Shown: positions 1 through 9,033 of the stretch, piece by piece
How positions within the stretch are numbered: position 1 is the stretch's first letter
How the letters are laid out: each line of letters opens with the position of its first letter
Origin: G963675935 sp963675935
GTDB lineage: Bacteria; Planctomycetota; Planctomycetia; Pirellulales; Thermoguttaceae
Length of the DNA: 64,000 bases
NCBI GenBank assembly: GCA_963675935.2
Contig: CAXXPV010000007.1
Span: 222,799 to 286,798, forward strand
Reading direction: 5' to 3'
Program-made: the position numbers and the translations under genes
Notes under the pieces: generated by a model
The model's input: the letters and a program-made list of their open reading frames with translations, nothing else
Databases searched by the model: none
What the model was told of the DNA's origin: nothing

Positions 1-80
1 AGTATAGTCCGAAATGCGTCGTTTCTTCATCCATCTTCCCCACAAAAAATGATTGACTATCAGGAAACGACTGCAATGTC

Positions 81-152
81 GTTTAGCCGGCGAGCTTGCT
101 CGCCGCGTGGAATGCCGGCCCGAAACGCGGCGAACAAGTTCGCCGGCTAAAC
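81..152. repeat. REP-like inverted repeat
   Basis: The outer arms GTTTAGCCGGCGAGC and its complement are separated by about 40 bp, and the left arm also contains a nested GGCGAGCTTGCTCGCC palindrome. A related half-copy lies at 11,641-11,670 (GCTCGCCGGTTAAAC), so this is a dispersed repeat rather than a private terminator. It lies about 30 bp downstream of the stop of the minus-strand gene at 185-2332 and could also act as its transcript end, although no T-run follows. Confidence 0.7.
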
Positions 153-184
153 AGTCCAATGTTGCATTGTTATTCTGAAGGGCA

Positions 185-2332
185 CTATTCCGGCGTCCAA
201 AGCTTTCCGCCGCCGGCGCTGGGCTGGGCGCTGTCGGGTGTCCAAAGCCCTTCAGGCTCGGCCGCGGGCGACTCCGCCATCGGCGCCGCCCCGCCTGCTC
301 CCGGACCAAACGCCGGCGTGCCGTCCGGCCGCAAAAGCCCGACGCCGATCAACATCCGCGTCAACGCCTCGCCCACGCCGCGCTCCGTGATGTGCCGATT
401 CTGAATGTGTTCGATCGTCCGCATGGCCTCCGGGCCGTTGCGATGGGCGAAATGGATCGACAGCTCCATCAAATCCCACGCCGCGTGTGACACCTTCTTT
501 GCTTCCGTGCCGCGACGCCCCTCCTCGACGTACGCCAACGCCTTGGCGGGGTCTTCTTCCGAGCGGGCCAACGTGCTCAGGGCATGGAGCCGCTCGGTCG
601 CGTCGGCCAAGCTCGGCCGTTCGATGATCGCACGGCCGAACTTATGGATGGCCCCGCGGAGGGCAAACGCCGCAGCGCGGAAAAACGCATCGAGCAGGGC
701 CGCGTCCGAAAGCCCTTCGACTTTCAGCCGGCCGAGCCGCATAATGGGCAACTCCGCCACCAATTCCATCGGGAGATTCCCGAGGTCGATCGGTTCAAGC
801 GTGGGCAAGCCGAGCGAACTCCGAAGTTCGTTCATGTCGGGAGCGCCGTCGAACTGTTCCGCCCAATGGTTTAGCACGAGAATCGCCGCCAGGAGCCTCG
901 TGTGGCGCGAGGGATCGCCGGCGGCCTCGCGCGGCGATTGCCCGTCGAACACGCCCAGCTTCAAATTCGGCCAGCGATTCAGAATCGCGTCGCGTGAGAA
1001 GTCGGCGAGGATCGTGCGGATTTGTTCAGGCGTAACGTCGCGCGGCGGCAGCCATGAGGGGTGCAGCAATTGCTGCGTGGCCGAAGCATGGCCCATCACT
1101 TCTTGCCGCGGCTCCGCCGCGACGGCGTCTCCGCCCGCGGCACGAACCATTTCCACGACAGCCGCGCGATCGCCGGCCGTGACACCCGCGACTTCGAGCC
1201 GGGCCTCGCGGTCGGTCTGCCGTCCGAAAAGCATCGCCTGGCCGTAAAAGCACGGCATCGACGCCGCCGTAAGCTCCGCGGCCGAGTCGGGCGTGGGACG
1301 GTCCAACAGGACGAAGACGCCCTTCGGCGGTGGAGTATTGCCGTCGCTGAATTGCGCCGGATCGAACGGAATCGCTCGCCAACACGGCGATGACAAAAAC
1401 GCCTCTTGTGCCCGATCGGCGTCGTTGACCGTCCAATCGAGTTTGAGTACGTCGATCTTGTCGCCCAGCGGATCGCCGGACAAAAACATAGCCGTGGCCT
1501 CGGCCTCGGAGGCGTCTTCCCAACCGTCTTGCTCGGCAGCGCGAAGGGCCGCATAGCGCCGCCACGCTTGGCCGGCGCCGACGTTGTCGGCCGTCCAGCC
1601 TCGCAACACCGCGAGATCGCGCCAAACGGCCGTCGAATCCGCCGCCTCGCCGGCCAACACCGCCAGGCGCTCGGCCCCGGAGAGCCAGTCGCCGAGGGCC
1701 GCCAATTGCAAAATGTCGTCAAACCGATCCTTCCACGGCGCGTCGGCCGGGCAAGGCGCCAACGGCGGTTCGTCGCGCAACAGAAGCGGGATGTCGGTCG
1801 CCTGACACAACTCCGAGAGCAACGCGGCCGGACGCTCGTCTTGCTGAGCAATGTCGCATTGCATTTGCAGCAGGGCGCGGGCAGGCAGCGGAAGGTCCGC
1901 GTGCAAAAGACTTCCGGCCACAAGCCCCATCGCCTGGTAGGTGCGTGGTTCCATCGAGCCGTTGCCGGCGTGAATCGCCCGTTCGAGCAAACCGAGCGCG
2001 GCGGGCGCATTTTCGATGGCCGCCTGAGTGGCCATCTCGGCCAGCGCGACTTGATTGTTCGGATATTTCACCAGGAACGACGCGGCCGTGGCTTTCGCGG
2101 CTTCGTACTGTTCGGTGATTCGCAGCAACAGACACTTCGTCGCCAGCAGACACTCGCGGTCGCGCCCCGGCTCCTTGGCCATGAGCTGGTCAATGTGTTG
2201 CAAGGCGGCCAGAAACTGTTCGCCCTCGATCATGCGATCGATTTTTTGCAGTTCGGGCAGGAAATCACCGCAACAGAACTTGATTTTTTTGCCCGTGCCG
2301 CCGGGACAGTGCGAATAAGCGTCGATGGCCAT
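185..2332 (-). CDS. SEC-C motif / TPR-like protein, function unknown
   Basis: This 715-residue protein has a SEC-C-type zinc motif at its N-terminus (CPGGTGKKIKFCC, residues ~9-21), as in the SecA C-terminal tail and many proteins of unknown function. Residues ~25-180 are alpha-helical and look like tetratricopeptide repeats, with alternating small/large residues and AALQHIDQL and LLERAIHAG segments. The C-terminus is low-complexity and rich in Gly, Pro and Ala. There is no signal peptide or membrane segment, so it is probably cytoplasmic. SEC-C motifs bind zinc and often mediate protein or ribosome contacts; a specific role cannot be read here. The ATG at 2332 is the first in-frame start and lies next to the zinc motif, but no strong Shine-Dalgarno sequence precedes it. 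It faces a REP-rich gap upstream and shows no sign of being in an operon. Confidence 0.8.
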   Translation of the reverse strand: MAIDAYSHCPGGTGKKIKFCCGDFLPELQKIDRMIEGEQFLAALQHIDQLMAKEPGRDRECLLATKCLLLRITEQYEAAKATAASFLVKYPNNQVALAEMATQAAIENAPAALGLLERAIHAGNGSMEPRTYQAMGLVAGSLLHADLPLPARALLQMQCDIAQQDERPAALLSELCQATDIPLLLRDEPPLAPCPADAPWKDRFDDILQLAALGDWLSGAERLAVLAGEAADSTAVWRDLAVLRGWTADNVGAGQAWRRYAALRAAEQDGWEDASEAEATAMFLSGDPLGDKIDVLKLDWTVNDADRAQEAFLSSPCWRAIPFDPAQFSDGNTPPPKGVFVLLDRPTPDSAAELTAASMPCFYGQAMLFGRQTDREARLEVAGVTAGDRAAVVEMVRAAGGDAVAAEPRQEVMGHASATQQLLHPSWLPPRDVTPEQIRTILADFSRDAILNRWPNLKLGVFDGQSPREAAGDPSRHTRLLAAILVLNHWAEQFDGAPDMNELRSSLGLPTLEPIDLGNLPMELVAELPIMRLGRLKVEGLSDAALLDAFFRAAAFALRGAIHKFGRAIIERPSLADATERLHALSTLARSEEDPAKALAYVEEGRRGTEAKKVSHAAWDLMELSIHFAHRNGPEAMRTIEHIQNRHITERGVGEALTRMLIGVGLLRPDGTPAFGPGAGGAAPMAESPAAEPEGLWTPDSAQPSAGGGKLWTPE

Positions 2333-2392
2333 GAAAGGAAGTTGCTAGTGGATAGTGGGTAGTGGAACAAAAGGAATTAGGAATTTACTCTC

Positions 2393-2549
2393 GTTCCCAC
2401 GCTCCGCGTGGGAACGCACTGATGGAACGCTCCGCGTCCCCGCGGTAAGCGGCGATTCCAGCCGCAAACCGCAACTCCTCGACGCGGAGCGTCGGGACAA
2501 ATGTGTTCCCACGCGGAGCGTGGGAACAAGTAACGCTCTGCGTGGGAAC
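2393..2549. repeat. REP-like palindrome cluster (GTTCCCACGC type)
   Basis: Three palindromic GTTCCCACGC/GCGTGGGAAC units and related GACGCTCCGCG stems fill the gap between the SEC-C gene and floA. Translated, this family gives the familiar spurious peptide 'VPTRSVGT' found widely in planctomycete and other genomes, which is why several short false reading frames appear here. It lies upstream of the SEC-C gene and downstream of floA, both transcribed on the minus strand. Confidence 0.75.
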
Positions 2550-2565
2550 AAGTGGCGTCAATCAT

Positions 2566-3537
2566 TTATCGCGCCGTGAGGTTTCCCGCTCGGAACGCCG
2601 CGGCCATGGCCAAGGGAACCTCGGCCTCGGCCAAAACCACGCCGGCGCGTTTATGCGCGACCTGGGCCTTCATCTCCTGCTCGCTGGCCATGGCCAACGC
2701 GCGCCGCTCCTCGGCCTTCGCCCGAGCCACGCGGGTGTCGGCCTCGGCCTGATCGGCCTGAAGCCGGGCGCCGATGTTCTGGCCCACGTCGATGTCGGCG
2801 ATGTCGATCGAAACGATCTCGAAGGCCGTTTGCGCGTCGAGCCCGCGCTGCAACACCGCCTTCGAGATGCGGTCGGGATTCTCCATCACTTGCAGGTGGC
2901 TGTCGGACGAGCCGATCGCCGTGATGATGCCCTCGCCCACCCGCGCGATGATCGTCTCCTCGGTGGCGCCGCCGATCAACTGCTCGATGTTCGTCCGTAC
3001 GGTGACCCTGGCGCGAACCTTGAGTTCGACGCCGTTTTTGGCGATCGCGCTAAGCGTGGTTCTCTGCGAACGCTTGGGGTCGGGGCAGTCGATCACCTTC
3101 GGATAGACGCTGGTCTGAACGGCGTCGAGCACGTCGCGGCCGGCCAGGTCGATGGCGGCGGCGCGGTCGAAATCGAGGTCGATGTCGGCCCGGTGGGCGG
3201 CGATGATGGCCCGGATTACGTTGGGCACGTTGCCGCCGGCCAGATAGAGTGCTTCGAGCCGCCGGGTGCTGACGCCGGTTTCCGATTCCTGCCCAATGCC
3301 CGCCTGCACGGCCATGATCTTCGCCTGAACGATGAGCCGGGCGTCGACCCGTCGAAGGCTCATGCCGATGAGGCTCAGCAGGCTGATGTTGGTGCTCGAC
3401 ATGTAGGCACGGAACCAGAGGCCGCCGTATTTCAAGATCACTCCCGCGACGATGGCGGCCAGCACTCCCAGCACGACCACGCCCACGACCCAGGGCAGCG
3501 GTCCCGCGGCGAACAGAATTGGAATTTCGTAGGGCAT
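2566..3537 (-). CDS. floA: Flotillin-like protein FloA
   Basis: This 323-residue protein fits the FloA/YqfA family (formerly UPF0365). One membrane-spanning N-terminal hairpin (residues ~5-35, PLPWVVGVVVLGVLAAIVAG) is followed by the family signature LWFRAYMSSTNISLLSLIGMSLRRVDA, then an SPFH/band-7 domain and a C-terminal coiled coil rich in Ala and Glu (residues ~235-320). Flotillins form membrane-associated oligomers that organise functional membrane microdomains; FloA is about 330 residues in Bacillus, so this is full length. The ATG at 3537 is preceded by GGAGAAAC at good spacing. Planctomycetes commonly carry this gene. The neighbours give no functional hint. Confidence 0.93.
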   Translation of the reverse strand: MPYEIPILFAAGPLPWVVGVVVLGVLAAIVAGVILKYGGLWFRAYMSSTNISLLSLIGMSLRRVDARLIVQAKIMAVQAGIGQESETGVSTRRLEALYLAGGNVPNVIRAIIAAHRADIDLDFDRAAAIDLAGRDVLDAVQTSVYPKVIDCPDPKRSQRTTLSAIAKNGVELKVRARVTVRTNIEQLIGGATEETIIARVGEGIITAIGSSDSHLQVMENPDRISKAVLQRGLDAQTAFEIVSIDIADIDVGQNIGARLQADQAEADTRVARAKAEERRALAMASEQEMKAQVAHKRAGVVLAEAEVPLAMAAAFRAGNLTAR

Positions 3538-3673
3538 GGCGTTTCTCCGTTAAGGTCGGCGATGGAGTTCCGTCATCAGCATAGCGTAAGCGTCGGCGGG
3601 CGAAAAGCACCCCGCGAGGCGGGGGGTGTCAGTGTATTTTCCACAGAATTTTAGGGGGCCCCTGATAGCTCTG

Positions 3674-4411
3674 CTATCGCTCCACCGAGAGAACTGAACA
3701 TTTGCATCTAGGTAACGATTTTTCAAGCAGGCTCTTGAAATCGTCGGCCATCTTGCTTTCCTCGCGATATTCAATCGAAATTTTACGCAACTGAGGCAGG
3801 CTTTGTAAAATCGGAATCAACTCTTTGTCCAACTTGGTCACGAGCAAGATGTTTTCAAGCTTGGGATGATTGCGCAGGCCCTCCAACTCGGACGGTTTAC
3901 CGACTCCCACGCACAGCGACCGCAGGTGGGGAAAGCGACCGATTGCCTGAATGCCCTCGGCCGACGGCCACGTGTGGTCAAGACTCAACACCTCGACTGT
4001 TTCCATGCCGCCAAGATGTTTTAGTAGAACGTCGGAATTCTCGGCAAACACCAGGGCGATACATCGCAGTGAGGGCAGCTCTCGCAATCGCTTGAAACGC
4101 GGGTCGGCGACGTCGCGGCCCATGTAAAGCTCGCAAATTTTCGCCGTTGCCTCTCGGTCGGCCAGCAATTCATCGAGAAATCGCGGATCGGGCTGCACGA
4201 GGCAATTGATCTCGCCCTGCCGGAGTTGTTCGATCTGCTCGGCGAGAAGTTGCCTGCTCCTCTCCGGTTCGTACCGCTCGCACCACATCGCGGTCAGCCC
4301 CCCGGCAATCGCAGACATCAAGACACCCAGCAGCCCCCAAAGCATGAGCCAGCCCAGGCAGGAACTTGCCTTGCCATCGATTTTTTCAGTTTGTTGAGAT
4401 TCATCCAGCAT
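3674..4411 (-). CDS. Membrane-anchored LRR-like protein, unknown function
   Basis: This 245-residue protein has a short polar N-terminus, one transmembrane helix (residues ~17-43, CLGWLMLWGLLGVLMSAIAG) and an outer domain with leucine-rich-repeat character: LRELPSLRCIALV, LLKHLGGMETVEVLSL, IQAIGRFPHLRSLCVG, LEGLRNHPKLENILLV and ILQSLPQLRKISIEY repeat roughly every 23-25 residues. Such short anchored LRR proteins are common in planctomycetes. It probably faces the periplasm and binds a protein, but no partner can be named. The next minus-strand gene begins upstream at 5062; its stop lies 30 bp before this start, so the two may be co-transcribed. Confidence 0.7.
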   Translation of the reverse strand: MLDESQQTEKIDGKASSCLGWLMLWGLLGVLMSAIAGGLTAMWCERYEPERSRQLLAEQIEQLRQGEINCLVQPDPRFLDELLADREATAKICELYMGRDVADPRFKRLRELPSLRCIALVFAENSDVLLKHLGGMETVEVLSLDHTWPSAEGIQAIGRFPHLRSLCVGVGKPSELEGLRNHPKLENILLVTKLDKELIPILQSLPQLRKISIEYREESKMADDFKSLLEKSLPRCKCSVLSVER

Positions 4412-4441
4412 GGCAGTTCGAATTTTTCGATTGAAATGGCG

Positions 4442-5062
4442 TCAGAAAAATATAGCCTGAAGTCTGCGGGAGTATTCGGGGCCGGAGTACTCGAAAATCC
4501 AGCCGAAGATATCCCACTTCACGCCCCAAAAATGTTGAAAACTGCAACTCAGGTTATAATGGTCGGTGTCGTCCTTTCGGTAGCTAACTTGGAAATCTTT
4601 GTAGAAACACGGCATCGGTTTTCCATGCAATGCCTCGGTTAGCTCCTTCCCTTCGTGCGGAAGCCGGCCGTGGCTCGCACGGAAGGCTTCCACATCGAGA
4701 GCCACTTGGTTCAACAGCAAGAACCGCTCATTTGTTTCCCGCACGGCTTCGTGGTTCCGAGAACAGCTTCGGATCGTGCCGGAGACTACTGCAAAAATGA
4801 AGAACATGAAAAAAATGCCCGCGCAGCCGCCGCAGTTGATCGCTTTGGCAAGGGGGTCTTTGGCAGCGGCGCGAAGAAATACGAAGCCGCCAATCAACGA
4901 CGAGAAGAAAGACATCCACCCGAGAGCGATGATTGTCTCGTTTATGCCGTCATGAATCGACAACCAAACCGCACCGCCCAACGACGCGGCAGCCACGGCC
5001 CAGAAAACGACGCCGACCGAACTGATGCGAAACCAGCCACGGCGACTCGATGTTGGATTCAT
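4442..5062 (-). CDS. Small multi-pass membrane protein, unknown function
   Basis: The chosen ATG at 5062 gives 206 residues and is preceded by AAGGGAC at about 8 bp; a longer frame reaching 5209 adds only a basic, non-conserved-looking extension. Three hydrophobic stretches are visible: residues ~14-34 (VGVVFWAVAAASLGGAVWLS), ~38-60 (IIALGWMSFFSSLIGGFVFL) and ~73-95 (CGGCAGIFFMFFIFAVVSGT). A soluble tail of about 110 residues follows, with HGRLPHEGKELTEAL reminiscent of the pseudopilin-like 'G.LP...' stretch of planctomycete H-X9-DG proteins. I do not recognise the family. It lies just upstream of the LRR-like gene on the same strand. Confidence 0.6.
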   Translation of the reverse strand: MNPTSSRRGWFRISSVGVVFWAVAAASLGGAVWLSIHDGINETIIALGWMSFFSSLIGGFVFLRAAAKDPLAKAINCGGCAGIFFMFFIFAVVSGTIRSCSRNHEAVRETNERFLLLNQVALDVEAFRASHGRLPHEGKELTEALHGKPMPCFYKDFQVSYRKDDTDHYNLSCSFQHFWGVKWDIFGWIFEYSGPEYSRRLQAIFF

Positions 5063-5318
5063 GAAAAGTCCCTTCGCGTTGCCAGCGGATTGAAAAGGAC
5101 AACCGCCCATAGTGACAATTCGGGCGGATTTTGCAAGATGCAACCATTTTGAAACCGCCCTTCTCCCTCTGATTGATACTCCACCACCCGTCGAGTGCAA
5201 TAGGGGCACTCTTATCTATCCGCCACCGCTGAGCATCGCGTTTCCGTGCGTCGAATTCAGGACCGGGCAAATGTGATCGGTCGCATTTCCATTCACTCCA
5301 CGGGTCGGTAAACAAAAA

Positions 5319-5347
5319 GTAGCAGGCGCGCGGAACGCACCTGCTAC
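5319..5347 (-). terminator. Intrinsic terminator of the 5398-5877 gene
   Basis: On the minus strand a GC-rich hairpin (arms GTAGCAGGTGCG and CGCGCCTGCTAC) is followed directly by TTTTTG, about 50 bp after the stop codon at 5398. Stem, loop and T-run all fit rho-independent termination. Confidence 0.75.
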
Positions 5348-5397
5348 ATTACAGCCCGTGAACGGTTACTGTTTTTGCGCGAAGAAGTCAGAAGAAG

Positions 5398-5877
5398 TCA
5401 ATTGTCCTGTTCTTCGCCAGGCCCGTCGGGACCGCCAGGCCCGCCGGGGCCCATGCCCATGCCGCCGCCGGGGCCCATGCCGCCGCCGGGAGGCCCCATC
5501 ATGCCGGGGTCAAAACCATCGTCGCCGCCAGGGCCGGTCCCGCCGCGACGCCGTGAGCCTTGGCCCGGACCGCGTCCATTCGGCGGCATCGGCATCAGCT
5601 TCTGCATCTCGGTCCGAACCGACTTGAGTTCTTTCTGAAGTCCGGCGATTTTCTCCTTGTCCGGCTTCTCTTCGATCTGCGCCTCGAGCAGATCGGCCAT
5701 CGTCCGGTGCATCTTGATCTGCAACTTGGTCAGTGCCAGCCGGTCTTCCTTGCTCAGTTGCTTTCTCACTGGTTTCTTGGGCTGTTTGCCCTCGCTGGCG
5801 TTGTCCTGGGCTTGGACGGCCATCGCCGCGCCGCAGAGAATCGCCGCGCTTGTCAAAATGGTCAAAACGGTACGCAT
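5398..5877 (-). CDS. Exported coiled-coil protein with Gly/Met/Pro-rich tail
   Basis: The ATG at 5877 has GGAGGT 7 bp upstream; an in-frame GTG 15 bp earlier overlaps that ribosome-binding site and is less likely. The 159 residues begin with a Sec signal peptide (RTVLTILTSAAILCGAAMA, cleavage near AQA-QD). A charged helical segment follows (residues ~35-95, with KLQIKMHRTMADLLEAQIEE), then a tail almost entirely of Gly, Pro, Met and Asp (MGPPGGGMGPGG). The helical part recalls periplasmic LTXXQ/Spy-like proteins, but no LTxxQ motif is present. The Met-rich tail could bind copper or be purely structural; this is inference. A terminator follows the gene, so it is probably a single-gene unit. 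Confidence 0.7.
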   Translation of the reverse strand: MRTVLTILTSAAILCGAAMAVQAQDNASEGKQPKKPVRKQLSKEDRLALTKLQIKMHRTMADLLEAQIEEKPDKEKIAGLQKELKSVRTEMQKLMPMPPNGRGPGQGSRRRGGTGPGGDDGFDPGMMGPPGGGMGPGGGMGMGPGGPGGPDGPGEEQDN

Positions 5878-6153
5878 TTTGGATACCTCCACTCATTGGA
5901 TCAGACGCCCTGCAAGTCTTGCACAGTCGATCGTGGCGGCTTGGAACGCTTTTGCACCGGCCATTGCCTTTCCGTGGCGAGCCGTTTTCCTCTACTTTGT
6001 TCCTCGAGCCTTTGCTGAACGCAAACCGCCGAAAACTCGCGGGAAAACGCGGCAAGGCGTCTTGGTCGCCTTTCCCAGCGAATGGAACCCAGCCCTTCCT
6101 GGCCTGGGTTCACCCCAAGCAACCCGCAAGTTGCATACCAAAGCATAGGATTT

Positions 6154-6239
6154 TATACCTTGCGAGGTCGGAGACGATGCGTTTTCCACGGAGGTGGAAA
6201 AGGGATCAACTTCATGCCGCTCATGCCGCCTGAAGTATA
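6154..6239 (+). repeat. Hairpin repeat element, copy F
   Basis: It starts TATACCTTGCGAGG and ends TGAAGTATA, the same ends as five other copies in this window. The apical hairpin is TTTTCCAC-GGAG-GTGGAAAA (6182-6201), a perfect 8-bp stem with a GGAG loop. Copy E has the same loop on a different but equally perfect stem. It lies in the leader of the MBL-fold hydrolase gene, 45 bp before its ATG. Confidence 0.7.
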
Positions 6240-6284
6240 TTGCCGGCCTTGCGAAACGGCACCCCTTGGTGTAAACCTTGTCAA

Positions 6285-7307
6285 ATGCCCAGCTTGCCCC
6301 CCGTTAAACGATTCCTCTCGAATACCGGCGTAAAAATCTACCGGATTCCTTGCCAGGTGTTCGACAATCTCTCCGCCCGCGTCTACTTGCTGCTGAACGC
6401 GGGGCTGCCAACCTTGGTCGACGCCGGCAGCGGGCTGGGCCACTCAACCCGACAGATACTCGACGGCATCGAGGCGGTGCGAGTCGATTTCGGCGAAAAT
6501 GTCCGCCCGGCCGACATCCGTTGCATCCTTATCAGCCACGGCCACATCGACCATGTTCGCGGCCTGCCGGAACTGATGCGGCATACCCCCCATGCCCAGG
6601 TGGCCATTCACCCGCTGGACCGCGAAACCGTTGCCTCGCGCCGCGAACACAACATCCTCGGCGCCGCCCGTTTGAATGGATTTTTACGACAGGCCGGCGT
6701 CGATCCGGCCGGCCGCGCCACGCTGATCGAGGCTTCGCCTTTTCACGGCGTGCCGGTCGAGGACGTCGCCGTCGGTCTGACATTGGAGGACGGCGATCAG
6801 TTGGATGGACTGCGAATCCTCCACACGCCCGGCCACTCGCCTGGCCACGTGTGCGTCGGCGTTGGCAACGTGCTATTGTCGGGCGACCATATTTTGTCGC
6901 AGACTCTTCCCCAGCAATGGCCGGAGAGCACGGCCGCGTATACGGGCTTGAGCCACTATCTGGAATCGCTCGATAAAGTGTTCCGCACGCCCGGCTTCGA
7001 GCTGACGCTGGCCTCGCACGAACAGGTGATTCACGATGTGTACGGACGAATTGAGACAATTCGCGCGGCGCACCGGCGGCGGCTGGAACGGCTCCTCGAC
7101 TTGCTTCGTCGGGCCGGGCGTCCGCTTTCGACGGCCGAAATCGCCGAACAGTCGTATCCCGAGGTGACAGGCTTTCGAGCCGTGCTGGCCTTCACCGACG
7201 TGGGCGCAAGGGTCGAATACCTGCACCAGCGAGGGAATATCCACGTCGCCAATCTCGATGATGTTGCCAAGAATGATGAGACGGTATGCCGGTATGAAGT
7301 AGCGTGA
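6285..7307 (+). CDS. MBL-fold metallo-hydrolase
   Basis: From the ATG at 6285 the protein has 340 residues; a TTG-type start at 6240 lies on the edge of a hairpin repeat and is less credible. The metallo-beta-lactamase signature SHGHIDH spans residues ~84-90 (HxHxDH), with further metal ligands in TPGHSPGH (~181-188) and SGDHIL (~199-204). The order fits the glyoxalase II / lactonase-like branch, which hydrolyses thioesters, lactones or phosphoesters with two zinc or iron ions. Residues ~245-330 form a helical C-terminal extension of winged-helix type (LLRRAGRPLSTAEIAEQSYPEVTGFRAVLAF), as in human LACTB2-like hydrolases. No signal peptide is visible, so it is cytoplasmic. The substrate cannot be assigned. 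Confidence 0.88.
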   Translation: MPSLPPVKRFLSNTGVKIYRIPCQVFDNLSARVYLLLNAGLPTLVDAGSGLGHSTRQILDGIEAVRVDFGENVRPADIRCILISHGHIDHVRGLPELMRHTPHAQVAIHPLDRETVASRREHNILGAARLNGFLRQAGVDPAGRATLIEASPFHGVPVEDVAVGLTLEDGDQLDGLRILHTPGHSPGHVCVGVGNVLLSGDHILSQTLPQQWPESTAAYTGLSHYLESLDKVFRTPGFELTLASHEQVIHDVYGRIETIRAAHRRRLERLLDLLRRAGRPLSTAEIAEQSYPEVTGFRAVLAFTDVGARVEYLHQRGNIHVANLDDVAKNDETVCRYEVA

Positions 7308-7596
7308 AAGGCTTCTTGTTCAGGCATCATTGCTTCCATCTCGTCTTATGGCTTCTTTATCTCTCCCCGCATTTCGTCAGGTGGTCAGTGAGATTAACTC
7401 GCGGAGAAGATATGCGCGACGCCACCCCCCCCCCTCGATTACTAGCTACACCACCCTTTCTAGGCATATTTGGAGGTCTGCCGGGCTGCCCTGGGTTAAA
7501 AAACCGGGTAAAAAATCCGGCCTAGCCACACTCTCCGTGTCCGGTTATACTCCGCCGCGCTTTCCCCTCAACGGCCTTGTCTCTTTTTGCGTCGCC

Positions 7597-8187
7597 ATGT
7601 CGGAAACCTCACTCGCCGTATTTTCGACCGTCAGCCGGCCCATCGTCGGATGGGTCTTGCTCGCGCTGTTGCTCTCGGCGAGTCAAAGCGGCTGCGTGCA
7701 GCGGCGGATGATCGTGCGGACCAATCCGCCGGGCGCTCTGCTCTACGTCGACGACTACCCCATCGGAACTACGCCCGTCGCGGTCAGTTTCACCTACTAC
7801 GGAACACGGAAGATTCGGATTGTGAAAGACGGCTTCGAGACGCTCACGGTGATGCAGCCGATTCCGACGCCGTGGTACGAATATCCGGTGCTCGACTTCG
7901 TTTCGGAGAATTTCGTGCCGGGCCAAATCCGCGACCAGAGAGTTTTGGATTACCAACTCAAGCCGCAGATGGTGGTTCCGAGCGAGCAATTGCTCGCTCG
8001 GGCGGAAGAACTTCGCCGGGGTGTTCACGCCACCGCGGCGCCGGGCGCCATCGCACAGCCGGCGACAGGCGCCGTTCGGGGCCCCGCCGCGATGCCCCCC
8101 CCCTCCGGTCTCGAAACGGTTCCGACGCCCGAGGGCGTCGGCGGCCAGCCCGTGCATACCCTCCCGCCGCCCAGCGGCATCCGTTAG
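7597..8187 (+). CDS. PEGA-domain lipoprotein
   Basis: The ATG at 7597 opens a 196-residue protein with a hydrophobic leader (residues ~14-29) ending in a lipobox-like LSASQSGC, so Cys30 is probably lipidated. A PEGA domain follows at once (residues ~34-85: RTNPPGALLYVDDYPIGTTP...TYYGTRKIRIVKDGFE), a small beta-sandwich common in surface proteins. The C-terminus is rich in Pro and Ala. Upstream in-frame codons back to 7330 encode an unlikely extension. The probable location is the outer face of a membrane, and its function is unknown. Confidence 0.82.
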   Translation: MSETSLAVFSTVSRPIVGWVLLALLLSASQSGCVQRRMIVRTNPPGALLYVDDYPIGTTPVAVSFTYYGTRKIRIVKDGFETLTVMQPIPTPWYEYPVLDFVSENFVPGQIRDQRVLDYQLKPQMVVPSEQLLARAEELRRGVHATAAPGAIAQPATGAVRGPAAMPPPSGLETVPTPEGVGGQPVHTLPPPSGIR

Positions 8188-8197
8188 AATTGCACTT

Positions 8198-8292
8198 CGT
8201 AGAACGGAATTCATTCCGTTTTCGAAAAGTAAAACGGAATTCATTCCGTTCCGAAATACTCTCTCCCGGATCGGATTAAAATCCGTTCTACG
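8198..8292. repeat. Palindromic repeat cluster between lipoprotein gene and trmB
   Basis: Two direct copies of the palindrome AACGGAATTCATTCCGTT lie about 36 bp apart. The cluster is bounded by inverted arms, CGTAGAACGGA on the left and ATCCGTTCTACG on the right. It occupies the whole gap before the trmB start codon at 8301, so it would be part of any leader transcript. Confidence 0.65.
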
Positions 8293-8300
8293 AGGCATTC

Positions 8301-9014
8301 ATGGGACGCCGCGCTTTAAGAAAAATCGATCCTGAACTCGACCTGAGCGGCCATCTGAAGACGTTCGACGAATTGCCGAATCCGTGGAACGCCGCGGCGT
8401 TGTTCGGCCGTTCGGCCCCGCTCGAAGTGGAGGTCGGCTCGGGCAAGGGGCTTTTCTTGCGCAACGCCGCCTCGGCCGGCCCGGCGGTCGATTTTCTCGG
8501 CATCGAAATGGCCAAGAAATACGCCGCGTTCGCCGCGGCCGGTTTGGTCAAAGCCAATTTGACGAACGCCGTGGTCGTCGCCGGCGACGCCCTGCGGGTG
8601 TTCCAAGAACTGTTGCCCGACGACTCGGTGGCGGCCGTTCACGTCTACTTTCCCGACCCATGGTGGAAGAAGCGGCATCGGCGCCGCCGCGTGATGCGTG
8701 AATCGCTGCTTCACGACATCGAGCGAACACTCGTCCCCGGCGGATCGCTCCATTTTTGGACTGACGTGGAGGAGTATTTTCAGACTTCGCTCGACCTGCT
8801 GGCCGAACACACGAAGTTGGTCGGTCCGCTGCCGGTGCCTGAAACTCCCGCCGAAAACGATATGGCTTATCGCACGCATTTCGAGCGTCGCGTTCGATTG
8901 GCCGCCGAGCCGGTGTTTCGGTCGGAGTTCAAAAAGGAACTAGGGGCTGGGGCGAAACCGCAAACGGATGCCCCCGCCGCGACCGCAGTCGCGGGGCGTT
9001 TTTCCAATCCCTAG
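8301..9014 (+). CDS. trmB: tRNA (guanine-N7-)-methyltransferase TrmB
   Basis: This 237-residue enzyme transfers a methyl group from SAM to N7 of G46 in the tRNA variable loop. The SAM-binding motif EVEVGSGKG lies at residues ~42-50, and the family hallmark HVYFPDPWWKKRH at ~114-126 carries the catalytic Asp and basic tRNA contacts. The downstream FWTDVEEYF (~151-159) and TxFERR-like ending (THFERRVR) also match TrmB. Its length is usual for the family. The gene ends 19 bp before the dihydrouridine synthase gene on the same strand, so two tRNA-modifying enzymes are probably translated from one message. Confidence 0.95.
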   Translation: MGRRALRKIDPELDLSGHLKTFDELPNPWNAAALFGRSAPLEVEVGSGKGLFLRNAASAGPAVDFLGIEMAKKYAAFAAAGLVKANLTNAVVVAGDALRVFQELLPDDSVAAVHVYFPDPWWKKRHRRRRVMRESLLHDIERTLVPGGSLHFWTDVEEYFQTSLDLLAEHTKLVGPLPVPETPAENDMAYRTHFERRVRLAAEPVFRSEFKKELGAGAKPQTDAPAATAVAGRFSNP

Positions 9015-9033
9015 TTCCCAGCCCCTTCCCGCC

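Noticed and set aside
1406..2362. Long open frame on the plus strand opposite the SEC-C gene
   Set aside because: High-GC shadow frame; Arg/Gly/Gln-rich, no family pattern and no ribosome-binding site, while the minus-strand gene has a zinc motif and a sensible composition.
2503..3654. 383-codon frame opposite floA
   Set aside because: It starts in the REP-like repeat, is His/Gly-rich and runs through the full antisense of a well-recognised floA.
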